From contig NZ_LNYG01000013.1 of the NCBI RefSeq assembly GCF_001467745.1, positions 320,454 to 384,453 on the forward strand: a stretch of DNA of 64,000 nt. The letters run 5' to 3'. The stretch is from Legionella jamestowniensis (GTDB lineage Bacteria > Pseudomonadota > Gammaproteobacteria > Legionellales > Legionellaceae). Position 1 is the first letter of the stretch. Each line of letters begins with the position of its first letter. Below the pieces are notes generated by a model. That model did no database searches. It was not told the DNA's origin and saw nothing but the letters and a program-made list of their open reading frames with translations. The position numbers were made by a program, and so were the translations under genes. Below, one piece after another: positions 1 through 8,970 of the stretch.

Positions 1-113
1 ATTGCAGGATTATCAAATTGGCGTAATTTTTTGGAGAGAGCATCTTCTTTTTTGATACCACTTATAGGTCTACGTAGAACAGGAATTTGGCTTTCAATTT
101 TTTCTTTTGACAT
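1..113 (-). CDS. Partial hypothetical protein, N-terminus only
   Basis: An open frame reads leftwards from an ATG at 113 and leaves the window at base 1, so about 37 residues are visible. The peptide is basic and polar (starts MSKEKIESQIPVLRRP) and matches no family I recognise. There is no clear Shine-Dalgarno sequence before the ATG, so the start is uncertain. It could be the N-terminus of a longer protein to the left of the window. Confidence 0.45.
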   Translation of the reverse strand, partial: MSKEKIESQIPVLRRPISGIKKEDALSKKLRQFDNPA

Positions 114-180
114 AAATAAAATCATCATTAAATTAAAATGTGTAAATTTTAACCTATGATGCTTAAGGAAATATTAGATC

Positions 181-238
181 CAGTAAGCAAGATTAGGGAT
201 TAAGGGATACAAATAAATCCCTTAACACCAACTTACTG
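181..238. repeat. Nested inverted repeat (hairpin) between genes
   Basis: Outer arms CAGTAAG (181-187) and CTTACTG (232-238) enclose inner arms TTAAGGGAT (200-208) and ATCCCTTAA (217-225). It lies just downstream of the SDR gene that ends at 280. It has no T-tract on either side, so it is more likely a structured intergenic repeat than a standard terminator. Confidence 0.5.
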
Positions 239-279
239 ACGCCTTGCCCACCTATACACCATAAATAACTGCAGGCAGA

Positions 280-999
280 TTAAAAAGCACAATCTGTGGG
301 CATTACTACTAAATCTCTAATACATATCCTCTGTGGTAACTTCCAACAAAACATAATTATCTCCGCTAACTCTTCTGGCATAATAAATGTCGGGTTACCT
401 AACATTTCACAGTATGTTTCGAAACTAATTCCCATGGTGGAGTGAATATTGGTTTTAACTAACCCAGGAGCGATATTCATAATTCTGACATTATTTTTAG
501 CTTCTGCCATTTGTAAGCTTTCGCTAATACAACGAACAGCATGTTTACTTGCATGATAAGTAACGCCCAAAGGGCTTGGCTTGCGATCGCCTATAGAACT
601 AATATTGATAATGGTACCTGATTTTCGAGCGGACATATCAGGTAAAACGATTTTAATACCGTTAACAACTCCTTTTATCAATACTTCTATTTCATAATGA
701 ATTTTATCAATGGGAAGTTCTTTGAATTCTCCCACATTAATGAGACCAGCATTATTAATCAAGCATCCTGTTTTCCCGTATTTTTGCTCTGCCTTGCCTA
801 TTTCTGCTTCAAACCGCTCATAATCCGTTACATCCAATGCTGCATAAATAACGTCATGGCCCTTGAACTCAGCTATAGCTTCCATATGGCGACTTATTAA
901 AAGACAAGGATGACCAGCTAACACAAATTGTTTCGCAAGGGCTAAACCAATACCTGCACTCGCACCCGTGATAACTATAAGAGATTTTTTAGAACTCAT
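280..999 (-). CDS. Short-chain dehydrogenase/reductase (SDR)
   Basis: Classical SDR of 239 residues. The cofactor loop TGASAGIG is at residues 11-18, followed by an NNAG motif, catalytic Ser near 134-135, and the YxxxK pair at Tyr148 and Lys152 (YHASK). I chose the ATG at 999 rather than the in-frame start at 1062: GGGAAG sits just upstream, and the extra 21 residues would precede the first beta strand of the Rossmann fold. It should reduce or oxidise a small carbonyl or alcohol with NAD(P)H in the cytoplasm; the substrate cannot be told. It stands alone, with a repeat downstream. A second and a third SDR lie at 15228 and 51772. Confidence 0.88.
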   Translation of the reverse strand: MSSKKSLIVITGASAGIGLALAKQFVLAGHPCLLISRHMEAIAEFKGHDVIYAALDVTDYERFEAEIGKAEQKYGKTGCLINNAGLINVGEFKELPIDKIHYEIEVLIKGVVNGIKIVLPDMSARKSGTIINISSIGDRKPSPLGVTYHASKHAVRCISESLQMAEAKNNVRIMNIAPGLVKTNIHSTMGISFETYCEMLGNPTFIMPEELAEIIMFCWKLPQRICIRDLVVMPTDCAF

Positions 1000-1109
1000 T
1001 TCTTCCCTTTTTTTACATGAATTCAAAGCTGAATATACACTATGTATAGGATCATTACCCAAATGGAAGCGAAATAAAAGGTGCTTAAATTATTTATTAC
1101 ATAACTATT

Positions 1110-1140
1110 CCCGGTTGCTGCAAGCGTCAACTAGGCTACG
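1110..1140. repeat. Copy of a short intergenic repeat (degenerate hairpin)
   Basis: The stretch centred on GGTTGCTGCAAGC...TCAAC.AGGCTAC is nearly identical to 50112-50142, almost 49 kb away, where the arms form a perfect 10-bp stem. Here mutations have damaged the stem. It is REP-like and intergenic. Confidence 0.55.
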
Positions 1141-1191
1141 TATGCTACCTTGTCCTTGAGATAGAACCAACATGAGTAAATATTAAATCGG

Positions 1192-1515
1192 TCAAATTTC
1201 TCTTGTATTAAGTATGCTTTGCACTTCATTATCGATTACTAAAGCAGGGCTTAATTGAGACAATTGATATTTCTTACCTATCTTCTCAAACAAATCCTTT
1301 TGGTTCTTAAAAAATGCATTTAGTCCGGAAATTGAAGTACTATTTAAGGAGAGCTCATTGTTGCGTTCTGAAAGTTCTGCGATGGCATTTTCTACTGTTT
1401 TATGAAAAGAAATTTTTATATCTGTGTCAGATATAGATTCTCTAAAAAGATTTGCTGCATCGTTAAAATTCCAATAACGTAAAAATTTTACCACCAAATG
1501 ATCTTCTGGATTCAT
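1192..1515 (-). CDS. Small hypothetical protein with a LisH-like N-terminus
   Basis: A protein of 107 residues, unknown function. The ATG at 1515 is preceded by AGGTGA at good spacing; a GTG nine bases upstream lies inside that ribosome binding site, so I reject it. Residues about 6-28 (FLRYWNF..AANLF.ES) resemble the eukaryotic LisH dimerisation motif, with one residue fewer than the consensus. The rest looks helical and charged. It follows the kinase-like gene at 1574-2938 by 58 bp on the same strand and is probably cotranscribed. It may partner, regulate or modify that protein, but this is inference from position only. Confidence 0.65.
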   Translation of the reverse strand: MNPEDHLVVKFLRYWNFNDAANLFRESISDTDIKISFHKTVENAIAELSERNNELSLNSTSISGLNAFFKNQKDLFEKIGKKYQLSQLSPALVIDNEVQSILNTREI

Positions 1516-1573
1516 AAATATCACCTAACTCATCAGTTATAAACATCGCCGTCACTGTATCATATAAATACAT

Positions 1574-2938
1574 TTAATTTAAATTAAAAGCATCTTGTCC
1601 ATGGTTCTCAATGTGGGAGAAAGACATTTGTCCATTATCGGGTATTTCCACTCGGTGTTCATCACGTTTAAGCATCGTTCGTATCTGTTTGCAAAATAAA
1701 GCTTCTTTGTAACTGTCATTGCTCGGATTAAGAAATGTATAAATGCTCAGAATATAATTGATACTTGTATCATCAAGCTCACTTAATTTAAACCCTGTAT
1801 CTAATTTTATGAAACATCGATTAATAAACTCAACAGCAATATACTCCTTATTATCTTTAAATTGATTATACAAATGTTCAATAATGAGTTTTTTATCTTG
1901 CAACACGGCTTCTTTGTAGCTAGGGAACTCTTTGAAATTATCATTCGCCATTTTCACAATCGCTGAAAAAGGTGTGGTATAAAGCTGGTGAATGGTTTCA
2001 AAAATTTCGCATTTTATATGCTGTGATTGTAGGAACTGCCTAGGAAGAGGTGGTTCAACATATCGTTGCTGAGATTGATGATAAAGAGTCGAGTTACCTA
2101 AATTACTATATTGTTGAAATACCGCGTTAATAATATCGAAGGGATTTGTAAAATTTAACCAATCACTGTCTTCTTTAATTCTGGCGTTTGTTTGCTCTGT
2201 AAGTGTTGGAACTTGGACATCTATATACTCGACGCTCTCAGTATCCTCTATGCATTCCTCAACACAGTCTATCTCTTCTTTTGATCTCTTCAGTACTTCT
2301 TGATCCTGTTTATCTAAGTGAGTTGAACTAGTTTCGCTTGAAAAAAGAGTAAATTTAACAAGGCATTGCCCAAAATCAATTAAAGTAACTTGAAGGTGTG
2401 TGTCATATTCCACTATTCCCCAATTAGTATCTCCCCTATCCACTCTACCAAGAACTGTTAATAAAACAGCACATGTACCAAGTCCGCGTACAGGTTTTGT
2501 TTTTCCTGTTTGAAATTCAACATTACCTTCAGAATGAATTTTGTAGCCAAGGATTGTCTGCGCACTATGGTTATAGGAGGCCTTCCAGGTTTTAAAATGA
2601 TCTATAAAATCTGATCCTAAGAACAATTCGTTTAAATCTTTTCCATAATACCGTTTATATTTAGGGGTGCAATACGGATTAATAGCACGTATTAAATCCC
2701 CACAAAATATCTCGCGTGAGATCGCAAATAGTTCTTCATTGGCTTCAATTTCATCAGCATATGAGCTGTCATAGAATGATTCATTACCACCAAGATCACC
2801 TACCTTTATCAAGGTTTTTTTTGCACTATTTTCCTTTTGAGCAAGACAAACAACGGAATTACCTTTAGGTCCATCTGAAAAACGAGTAAGGCGAGTTGTC
2901 TTTTGTGGATTTTTTTTAGATAGTTTAAAAAATTGCAA
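1574..2938 (-). CDS. Kinase-like protein, candidate secreted effector
   Basis: 454 residues without an overall match I recognise. Parts of a protein- or lipid-kinase fold are visible: a possible ATP-binding lysine in TLIKVGD (K45), an acidic helix with candidate Glu at 65-75, a catalytic-loop-like DRGDTNWG at 167-174 (Asp with Asn five residues on), and a metal-binding IDFG at 187-190. The stretch at 210-240 is acidic and low in complexity. No signal peptide or membrane segment is seen. A start at 2938 gives MQFFKLSKKN, with no strong ribosome binding site. The kinase reading rests on two short motifs at normal spacing, so it is tentative. The effector reading comes from the type of protein and the likely organism. 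Confidence 0.6.
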   Translation of the reverse strand: MQFFKLSKKNPQKTTRLTRFSDGPKGNSVVCLAQKENSAKKTLIKVGDLGGNESFYDSSYADEIEANEELFAISREIFCGDLIRAINPYCTPKYKRYYGKDLNELFLGSDFIDHFKTWKASYNHSAQTILGYKIHSEGNVEFQTGKTKPVRGLGTCAVLLTVLGRVDRGDTNWGIVEYDTHLQVTLIDFGQCLVKFTLFSSETSSTHLDKQDQEVLKRSKEEIDCVEECIEDTESVEYIDVQVPTLTEQTNARIKEDSDWLNFTNPFDIINAVFQQYSNLGNSTLYHQSQQRYVEPPLPRQFLQSQHIKCEIFETIHQLYTTPFSAIVKMANDNFKEFPSYKEAVLQDKKLIIEHLYNQFKDNKEYIAVEFINRCFIKLDTGFKLSELDDTSINYILSIYTFLNPSNDSYKEALFCKQIRTMLKRDEHRVEIPDNGQMSFSHIENHGQDAFNLN

Positions 2939-3047
2939 GATACACCTCTATACGTTAGCAATCTAATGACCCACTTTAAGTAGTGTTGCTAGTCAAATGC
3001 TTAGAGATGCGCAGCATAACAAAATTTTTTATATCGTCAAGGCTTCT

Positions 3048-3076
3048 ACATTCCGCGCCGTCAAGGAGCGGAATGT
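3048..3076. repeat. Hairpin downstream of the cellulase gene
   Basis: Arms ACATTCCGC (3048-3056) and GCGGAATGT (3068-3076) form a perfect 9-bp stem about 30 bp past the end of the GH5 gene. No T-run follows, so it could be a 3' stabilising hairpin or a weak terminator. Confidence 0.45.
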
Positions 3077-3104
3077 GTAAATATTGGCTTTAAAACCCCA
3101 TATA

Positions 3105-5333
3105 CTAAGGGTTCAGAATCTTATTCTTAATATATACACCCGCTTCTTTTAAATTACTGTCTATCCATGCACCACTGGCACAGGTATTCGTTTTCCAAAT
3201 TGCCCCTGAACGAAAGTCATCCGAATAATTCCAGTTTGTCCAGCCGATCTGCTTATTGGCCATAAGCTGCATGTAGCGATCAGACATGGCAAAATCATTC
3301 GCCCCATCCCCGCTAAAGGTTTGGGTGCCAAATTCGGTGACAAAGATGGGTAATACTTGGGAGGCATTATCCAATGCACCCAGATAGTTATCTCTGTGGG
3401 AAGCAGCATAAAAATGAAAGGTATACATCACATTAGGAAATTGTACGGGATTATTCACTATTTCTTGGTAAGTTTGCCCCTCTGATACCCCTAGAGAGCT
3501 CCATCCTCGAGTACCTATAAGAATGGGCGCTTTGGTGTCGATTGCCCTAATAACAGGAATAATTTGGTCGGCATAACTCTTAATGGTTGCCCAACTTACA
3601 CCATTCGGTTCATTGGCAATTTCATAGAGAATATTATTTTTATCTTTATGAATAGTGGCTATCTCAGTAAAAAACTGCTTCGCTCTTGTGAGATTGTAAT
3701 TCGGATCACCGGGGTTTAATATATGCCAATCCACTATTACATATATACCTCGGTTATAAGCCTCATTGATCAAAGCACTTACTTCCTGGGTGAATTTTGT
3801 TGGATTTGTTTCATAACCTCCTTCCTGGACGTACAAAGCGACTCGAAATACATTTGCTTTGAAGTTTTCAACCAGCACATCCAAGGATTGCGGAGTAATG
3901 CATTTACCTTGGCCATACCATTGCAAACCATGGGAACTCATTCCTTTTAGCTGAATAGGATTGCCATGCTTATTGCACAACTTGGTACCACAAACGGTCA
4001 ATTGCCCATTTACTGCGACAGGAGTACCCGTGCTATCCGGACTAAGCGTTATGGTTTCTTGCGCATTAGCGACAACCGTTAATGGTTGAGGAGAAAACTC
4101 TATCGTATAACCTGCAACCGTTTCTGCGGATATTGTATAAATTAATCCCTCAGTAAGTAAGATTGAATTTGAGCCAGCTCCGTTATTTAAATTAATCGTT
4201 TCGATTACAGGAGCTGAGTTGTCGTTAGGTGTGAGGGTGATTTTCAAAGAGGCCAGCGTTGACGGTGCACCGGTTACATTGAAGGGAACAAGATGCTGAT
4301 TAACCTGGATACATTGGTAGGTTAGCTGACTTGCCGGAGCGGTATTGGCATTGGCAGTTAGACTATCAGGCGTAAACGTTGGGCTACATGTATAACCATT
4401 GTAACTTATTGCCTCAGTGGAAAGATTATAGACACTTCCCTCTTTTAATTGAGAAACAGTGGTAGAAGAATTCCAGACTACTGGTTGGGAAATAGAATGA
4501 CCTGTCTGATTTTGAGTCAACAAGACAGTAGGATTTTGCGTATAACCAGTAAGTTCAGAAGAAAGTTCTTGTACGTTAATTACTACTTTCCCCAACTGTT
4601 CGACAAGCGTGTAGCTCACTGTAGCGTTGACTGTTTGCTGGTTTTCTATATTGACATTACTGGGTTGTACTGTTCCCTGGTAATTATTGCCATTGGTAGT
4701 GGATACCGTTTCGGCGGATAAATGATAGTTTCCAGCAGCTACCCCTGGCAAAGTAGTGCTTGATGCCCAAGGTAGTTGAATAGTATTAACAACTTGTCCG
4801 TTCATGGATAAATGGACAAGCGCATAATTTTGCGCCACATCAGCCGGTTTATTCGAAGTATTGTTTAATACCAGTGTCCCTGCCTCTACTGTTGTACCTA
4901 AATACACATGAGCACTACCATCCACGTGGTTATCCGTACTAACACCGTATTTAATATGAATGGAGCTACCGGCTGGTAATTTGGAATTAGCCCCAGGATA
5001 AGAAGGAAAATGCAAATTGAATGTGGCTAAAAAAGTGCCATCACCTTGGTTTTGCGAGCTGATGTTTAATGCATTATCAGGATACGATAAAGGTGAAAAT
5101 TCACCCCAAAATGAGGTGTTAATCGCTGTTGTACTTTTAAAAGTGACCGTTGTATTTTGAAAATCAACCGTTTGGCTGCAGTTATTGGTTAATTTTAAAG
5201 TAACGGTTTTCCAATACTGATCACCTATTGCTGTAAATTGTGAGGTAACACAGGGCGTGGGTTGAGCTATAGGGTGAGCGGAAGTCACTTGACTAAGCGC
5301 TAAAAAGCTTAAACCGAGTAAATAGTTTCTCAA
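3105..5333 (-). CDS. Secreted glycoside hydrolase family 5 endoglucanase
   Basis: 742 residues. An N-terminal signal peptide (RNYLLGLSFLALSQVTSA) is followed by a carbohydrate-binding-like beta domain (about 25-160), a repeat-containing beta region (about 160-445) and a C-terminal GH5 catalytic domain from about 450. The acid/base glutamate is E575 in NEPNG and the nucleophile is E667 in TEFGT, as in GH5 cellulases. It should cut beta-1,4-glucan outside the cell, after Sec and probably type II export. I place the start at a TTG at 5333 because AAAGGAAG lies 7 bases upstream and the signal peptide then begins at once; the longer frame from 5366 adds 11 residues before it. A single gene with its own promoter region. 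Confidence 0.85.
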   Translation of the reverse strand: MRNYLLGLSFLALSQVTSAHPIAQPTPCVTSQFTAIGDQYWKTVTLKLTNNCSQTVDFQNTTVTFKSTTAINTSFWGEFSPLSYPDNALNISSQNQGDGTFLATFNLHFPSYPGANSKLPAGSSIHIKYGVSTDNHVDGSAHVYLGTTVEAGTLVLNNTSNKPADVAQNYALVHLSMNGQVVNTIQLPWASSTTLPGVAAGNYHLSAETVSTTNGNNYQGTVQPSNVNIENQQTVNATVSYTLVEQLGKVVINVQELSSELTGYTQNPTVLLTQNQTGHSISQPVVWNSSTTVSQLKEGSVYNLSTEAISYNGYTCSPTFTPDSLTANANTAPASQLTYQCIQVNQHLVPFNVTGAPSTLASLKITLTPNDNSAPVIETINLNNGAGSNSILLTEGLIYTISAETVAGYTIEFSPQPLTVVANAQETITLSPDSTGTPVAVNGQLTVCGTKLCNKHGNPIQLKGMSSHGLQWYGQGKCITPQSLDVLVENFKANVFRVALYVQEGGYETNPTKFTQEVSALINEAYNRGIYVIVDWHILNPGDPNYNLTRAKQFFTEIATIHKDKNNILYEIANEPNGVSWATIKSYADQIIPVIRAIDTKAPILIGTRGWSSLGVSEGQTYQEIVNNPVQFPNVMYTFHFYAASHRDNYLGALDNASQVLPIFVTEFGTQTFSGDGANDFAMSDRYMQLMANKQIGWTNWNYSDDFRSGAIWKTNTCASGAWIDSNLKEAGVYIKNKILNP

Positions 5334-5543
5334 GATATTGCTTCCTTTCAATAAATTGATAATCAATAATTCAGAATTTTAAAAGAATCTGAATTACCTG
5401 ACATCGAAGTAAACTTTAAAAAGTATCCCAATTTTTACTTAAAGTAAATTCATAAGGATACAATTGTTAATATATAGTGGATTATTTTATCCCTTTATGG
5501 TTAAATATTGCTCATTCATTTAGAGCCATAGATAGATAGAATT

Positions 5544-8042
5544 ATGCCAAACAACATACGAACTCCTCTCACTGCCCAGGACTTATTGAATTTTCATGGA
5601 TGTTTAATTGATTTGCAGTCTAGGCAATTAGCGCAGCATTTTGCAAATTATCTAGAACGAAAGGCAACCCATCAGAATGACAATATTGATGATGCGGCTA
5701 TGTTTGCCCCTTTTGAACATACAATTAACCATGTTTACCGAAAACTTGGTAATGATGTTGTAAGACAAATTATTGAAGACATTAAAGACAATAACGGTTT
5801 ACTCATTGAAGAAATAGTAAAAAATAGCGACTTTCAACTACTAAAGAAAATACTAGAAGGTCAAATACAATTAAATACCCCTCTACCATTTAGTCCTTCA
5901 GTGACTACTGGTGAATCTTCAGATTCAACAAAACAATTACTAGCTCAATTAAACCAAAACTCTAATGCATTCTCTGAAGAGATTACAGATCTTGATAGTT
6001 TTAACCACAATTCTAATACACTCTCTCAAAATTTTTATGAAGAAATTACAGGTCTTGCTGATTTTAATCCCAGCTCTAATACATTCTCTCAAAATTTTTA
6101 TGAAGAAATTACAGATCTTGATGATTTTAACCACCATTCTATCGATGGAATATCGAAATACCAAACCGTTAAGTTAATTGTTTGGTGTATCAATATGGGT
6201 GCAAGTGAACAGGCTATTATCGACAAAATACACACTAAGTTATCTGAACTATGTTTAGATAAAAACATTACGATTGAGATTGAAGCCAGATTCTTTTACG
6301 GTAGTTCCTTATTGGATGATAAAGGTCCTCATAAACCAATTATTGAAGATAATAAAATTTTTAAAGAGTATGGCATCACCATTGAGCAATTAAAAGACGC
6401 AGTTGCCTATGAATCTCAGAAAAACGATAATGTATTAGAAATAAAAATACTTTTTTCTCAAACTGCCTCATGCGGTGGTTATTCTTCTGCGAGCCGTGGT
6501 GCAAAAGATACCAAAAACGACGTCATTTTTATGCAAGATTTTAAAACCGCCTACGCACTCTTGTTGCCCGATATTGTAATTGCTGAAAATTTACCACAGG
6601 CAGCAACCCAAGCAAAAGTACATGAGCAGATCAGCGAATTATTTAAAGTCCGCGGCGAAAATTGGTTCTCCCAAAGCACTTCTTTCAAACACGCTGATTT
6701 TACTGCAACGGACCGTGAACGTAATTACGTTATTGCAACTAATTTTCTAATGAATAAGATAGAATTACATCCAAAACCGCGTCAACCCGAACAATATTTA
6801 TTTTCGCAAAATGAAATTAAAAAATATGAACCATTACGTCAAATTATGACAGAAAAAACAAAAGTAACAGGGTTACGTTTACCAATTAATGATACAGAAT
6901 CATTCCTTAAATTATTACGTACATTTCTTCTCTGTAAGCATAGAAATGATGATTTTAAAAAGCATTATCTGATTATTTCAGGCAGAAAATGTCTTGAAGT
7001 TTTTCCAAAGTTAAATGGTGAGAAGAGAAAAGATTCTAAACTACAAAAAGGCTTATCTGTTAAATTGAAACCAAAAACTGGACGTATTACCTTTACAGGT
7101 TATTTAAATGGAAAAAACAAAAAGACAGATATTTTTGAAAAACACCGATTGATGCACTCCAAATACAAGACTCCTACACTCTACGGTCATGTTTTAAATT
7201 TTAGTTTTTGGGACAAACTTCGTGCACCTTATATTCCTGAACTGTGTTTAATGCAAGGCATGTCAAAACGGTTCACTGAAAAATTGATGCTCTCGATAGA
7301 ACAAGATGACAATTTTGAGAGTCCAAGCAATTTAATTGCAATGCTTAGTCATAGTTTATCACCTAAAGTTGTTACCCCATTATTATTACATTGCATTTTG
7401 CAAAAACTGGTATCCGAGAACATTTTACCGCCTGAAATAACGGAATTTAAAAAGCTCAATGATCAAAATCAAAACTATTCTGAAAACAATAACAATAATA
7501 ACAACAACTCAAATAATAAACTACCAGAAAAAATTGAACCCTCAATTCTTTCTTTAAGTGAGGATATTGATCTCGATCAATATGACTTGGTTGAAGCTAA
7601 TCTTTATGCCCAGGATCAACATGGAAATATTTTAAAAAATATAGAGGCAGAAACCATTTATTTATTACGTGATAAACGCAGTGGTAACCTTTTATCGAAA
7701 GATATATTTTTCTCGTCTAAACCATTACATGCTTTATTTCAGAAAGGATATTTAGGACACTATTCAGAAGAAACAGGAAGAAAAAGAAAAGCATCAAAAG
7801 TCATACCTCAGCTAATGATATCTCTTAAAGAGGATCAAAACGAATCTACCTTGTATAGTGAGACTCATCTCGCAAACGTGGAGCTTTTAGATGACGCGGA
7901 AAGAGATACTACGAGCATCGAAATGCGAAGTAGCCTTGAAACTGATCTTGGTTTTTTTAATAAACGTAATAGAACTGAAGCGAATAACAACAATTATCAT
8001 TTGCAGGGGGACGATTTGAATAATCCCCCGATGTTCACGTAA
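5544..8042 (+). CDS. Large hypothetical protein with internal repeats, candidate effector
   Basis: 832 residues, no family recognised. Residues about 138-198 hold three imperfect copies of a repeat containing SNTxSQNFYEEITxLxDFN; the first copy lacks the QNFY part. A poly-asparagine tract lies near residue 650. The middle (about 205-640) is rich in charged and aromatic residues and looks folded, with cysteine and histidine scattered. The C-terminus is polar and contains a glutamate-rich patch (near EMRSSLE) like those seen in Dot/Icm substrates. No signal peptide or membrane helix. Codon use is AT-rich, like the other effector candidates. Function unknown; the secretion idea is inference. Confidence 0.7.
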   Translation: MPNNIRTPLTAQDLLNFHGCLIDLQSRQLAQHFANYLERKATHQNDNIDDAAMFAPFEHTINHVYRKLGNDVVRQIIEDIKDNNGLLIEEIVKNSDFQLLKKILEGQIQLNTPLPFSPSVTTGESSDSTKQLLAQLNQNSNAFSEEITDLDSFNHNSNTLSQNFYEEITGLADFNPSSNTFSQNFYEEITDLDDFNHHSIDGISKYQTVKLIVWCINMGASEQAIIDKIHTKLSELCLDKNITIEIEARFFYGSSLLDDKGPHKPIIEDNKIFKEYGITIEQLKDAVAYESQKNDNVLEIKILFSQTASCGGYSSASRGAKDTKNDVIFMQDFKTAYALLLPDIVIAENLPQAATQAKVHEQISELFKVRGENWFSQSTSFKHADFTATDRERNYVIATNFLMNKIELHPKPRQPEQYLFSQNEIKKYEPLRQIMTEKTKVTGLRLPINDTESFLKLLRTFLLCKHRNDDFKKHYLIISGRKCLEVFPKLNGEKRKDSKLQKGLSVKLKPKTGRITFTGYLNGKNKKTDIFEKHRLMHSKYKTPTLYGHVLNFSFWDKLRAPYIPELCLMQGMSKRFTEKLMLSIEQDDNFESPSNLIAMLSHSLSPKVVTPLLLHCILQKLVSENILPPEITEFKKLNDQNQNYSENNNNNNNNSNNKLPEKIEPSILSLSEDIDLDQYDLVEANLYAQDQHGNILKNIEAETIYLLRDKRSGNLLSKDIFFSSKPLHALFQKGYLGHYSEETGRKRKASKVIPQLMISLKEDQNESTLYSETHLANVELLDDAERDTTSIEMRSSLETDLGFFNKRNRTEANNNNYHLQGDDLNNPPMFT
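5959..6135 (+). repeat. Intragenic tandem repeat, about 63-bp unit
   Basis: Three imperfect tandem copies inside the 832-residue gene. The second and third share long identical runs such as CTCTCAAAATTTTTATGAAG; the first copy is 12 bp shorter. Unit length is a multiple of three, so copy number can change without a frameshift. Confidence 0.75.
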
Positions 8043-8104
8043 TTATGAGCTTTGGAGTGGGGTCTCTGCGTATTTGAGTTTATCGCAAAACCTTATTAGA
8101 AGCT

Positions 8105-8144
8105 GGCAAATACAGGCTCCAACTCCATTATAAGAAACCTTATT
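8105..8144 (+). repeat. Direct repeat, left copy, flanking a decayed IS
   Basis: Begins GGCAAATACAGG and matches 8971-9010 at roughly 80 percent over 40 bp. The two copies bracket the decayed insertion sequence. They are too long for a simple target-site duplication. Confidence 0.55.
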
Positions 8145-8197
8145 TCAGGCTGTCATTAAGTATGGGATGTTTACAATTATATGTTATTCCCTATAAA

Positions 8198-8277
8198 GCC
8201 TCTGCCTGATGCCTCAATAGAAACTGTTGCCGAAGAGTAAAAAATAAACTGAGTCGTTGCCTCAAAATAAGTGTTGC
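8198..8277 (-). repeat. Left inverted end of the decayed IS
   Basis: Inverted copy of 8886-8966, sharing the blocks TTTTGAGGCAACGA and TTCGGCAACAG. One spacer is about 10 bp shorter than on the right. Confidence 0.6.
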
Positions 8278-8316
8278 TTTTTAGAGGATTTACTTTAGTA
8301 AAAAATAATTGCTGTT

Positions 8317-8459
8317 GAGCCTGGTGGATATGTGGGCGAGAAGCCTGTGAGTGTGGGCAATAACTGAGAATAACGTTTTTTTGTTATTCATAGTTTTGCC
8401 CACACGTTCCGTAGGGCACAGGCTGGTACGAAGGACTCGTCCCATCATATCCACAGGCT
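8317..8459. repeat. Long imperfect hairpin element inside the IS remnant
   Basis: The left arm (8318-8375) and right arm (8381-8459) pair through four blocks in register: AGCCTGkTGGATATG, AGCCTGTG, GTGTGGGCAA and GAATAAC. The apex is a T-run at about 8376-8382. The right arm has two extra bulges, of about 9 and 12 bases. It looks like a MITE-like or other structured repeat, or a folded RNA, sitting where the middle of the transposase gene should be. Confidence 0.6.
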
Positions 8460-8636
8460 ATATTGTTAATTCCTAAGGTCTTCACTGCCGTTACAGAGCC
8501 TCTTTGTTTTATATTCTGAACATTCACCAATCTAAATAATAATTTTAGCTTTTTTTGAATCTTCTTTTGTAAAATAAACAGGTCGAGTGTATTAAATTTA
8601 TCTTACAATTGCTTTTTCTGAATAGGATTAAGGCAA

Positions 8637-8909
8637 TTAGAAGCCATCAATCGCTGATAAGGTGTTTGAGACGGGTCGTACTTTTTTCTCACATGAGATT
8701 GAATCCGTATCAGGTATGGGCAACTGTCTTAGCAAACGTGCTGCCGCTTTGCGATGATAATGATGAGTTTCGCAAAATTCATCCAAAATGCGTTTCTTTA
8801 ACGCTCTATTGCCACCCTGGTACCGTATACGCTGTATTTTTAGATATAAATCCATGTTCCCTTGCCCCATTTCTGTCCCTCTCCTTCGGCAACAGCAATT
8901 TTGAGGCAA
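8637..8909 (-). pseudogene. Transposase N-terminal remnant
   Basis: A 90-codon frame ends early. Its core (YLKIQRIRYQ..., then ILDEFCE...YHRKAAARLL) matches the N-terminal DNA-binding part of integrase-core transposases of the ISNCY type, where an ILDEF...GYxRKxAIRLL pattern is usual. Translation would most naturally begin at the internal ATG near 8855. The catalytic DDE domain is missing. It lies between the two inverted ends, oriented away from the right end. Confidence 0.6.
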
Positions 8910-8966
8910 CGAAGCAATTTATGCGCTTATTTAAGAGAGCATTCGGCAACAGATAATTTGAGGCAA
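8886..8966 (+). repeat. Right inverted end of the decayed IS
   Basis: Contains TTTTGAGGCAACGA and a second copy of TTCGGCAACAG. It is the inverted partner of 8198-8277. Confidence 0.6.
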
Positions 8967-8970
8967 TTCG

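Noticed and set aside
3161..3409. Open frame within the cellulase gene on the same strand
   Set aside because: Different frame of a certain gene; composition is not protein-like and no ribosome site.
7480..7518. AAY microsatellite as a phase-variable tract
   Set aside because: It is a trinucleotide repeat, so length change keeps the frame; it only alters poly-Asn length.
8609..8956. Plus-strand open frame across the IS remnant
   Set aside because: Antisense to the recognisable transposase remnant and made partly of its inverted end.
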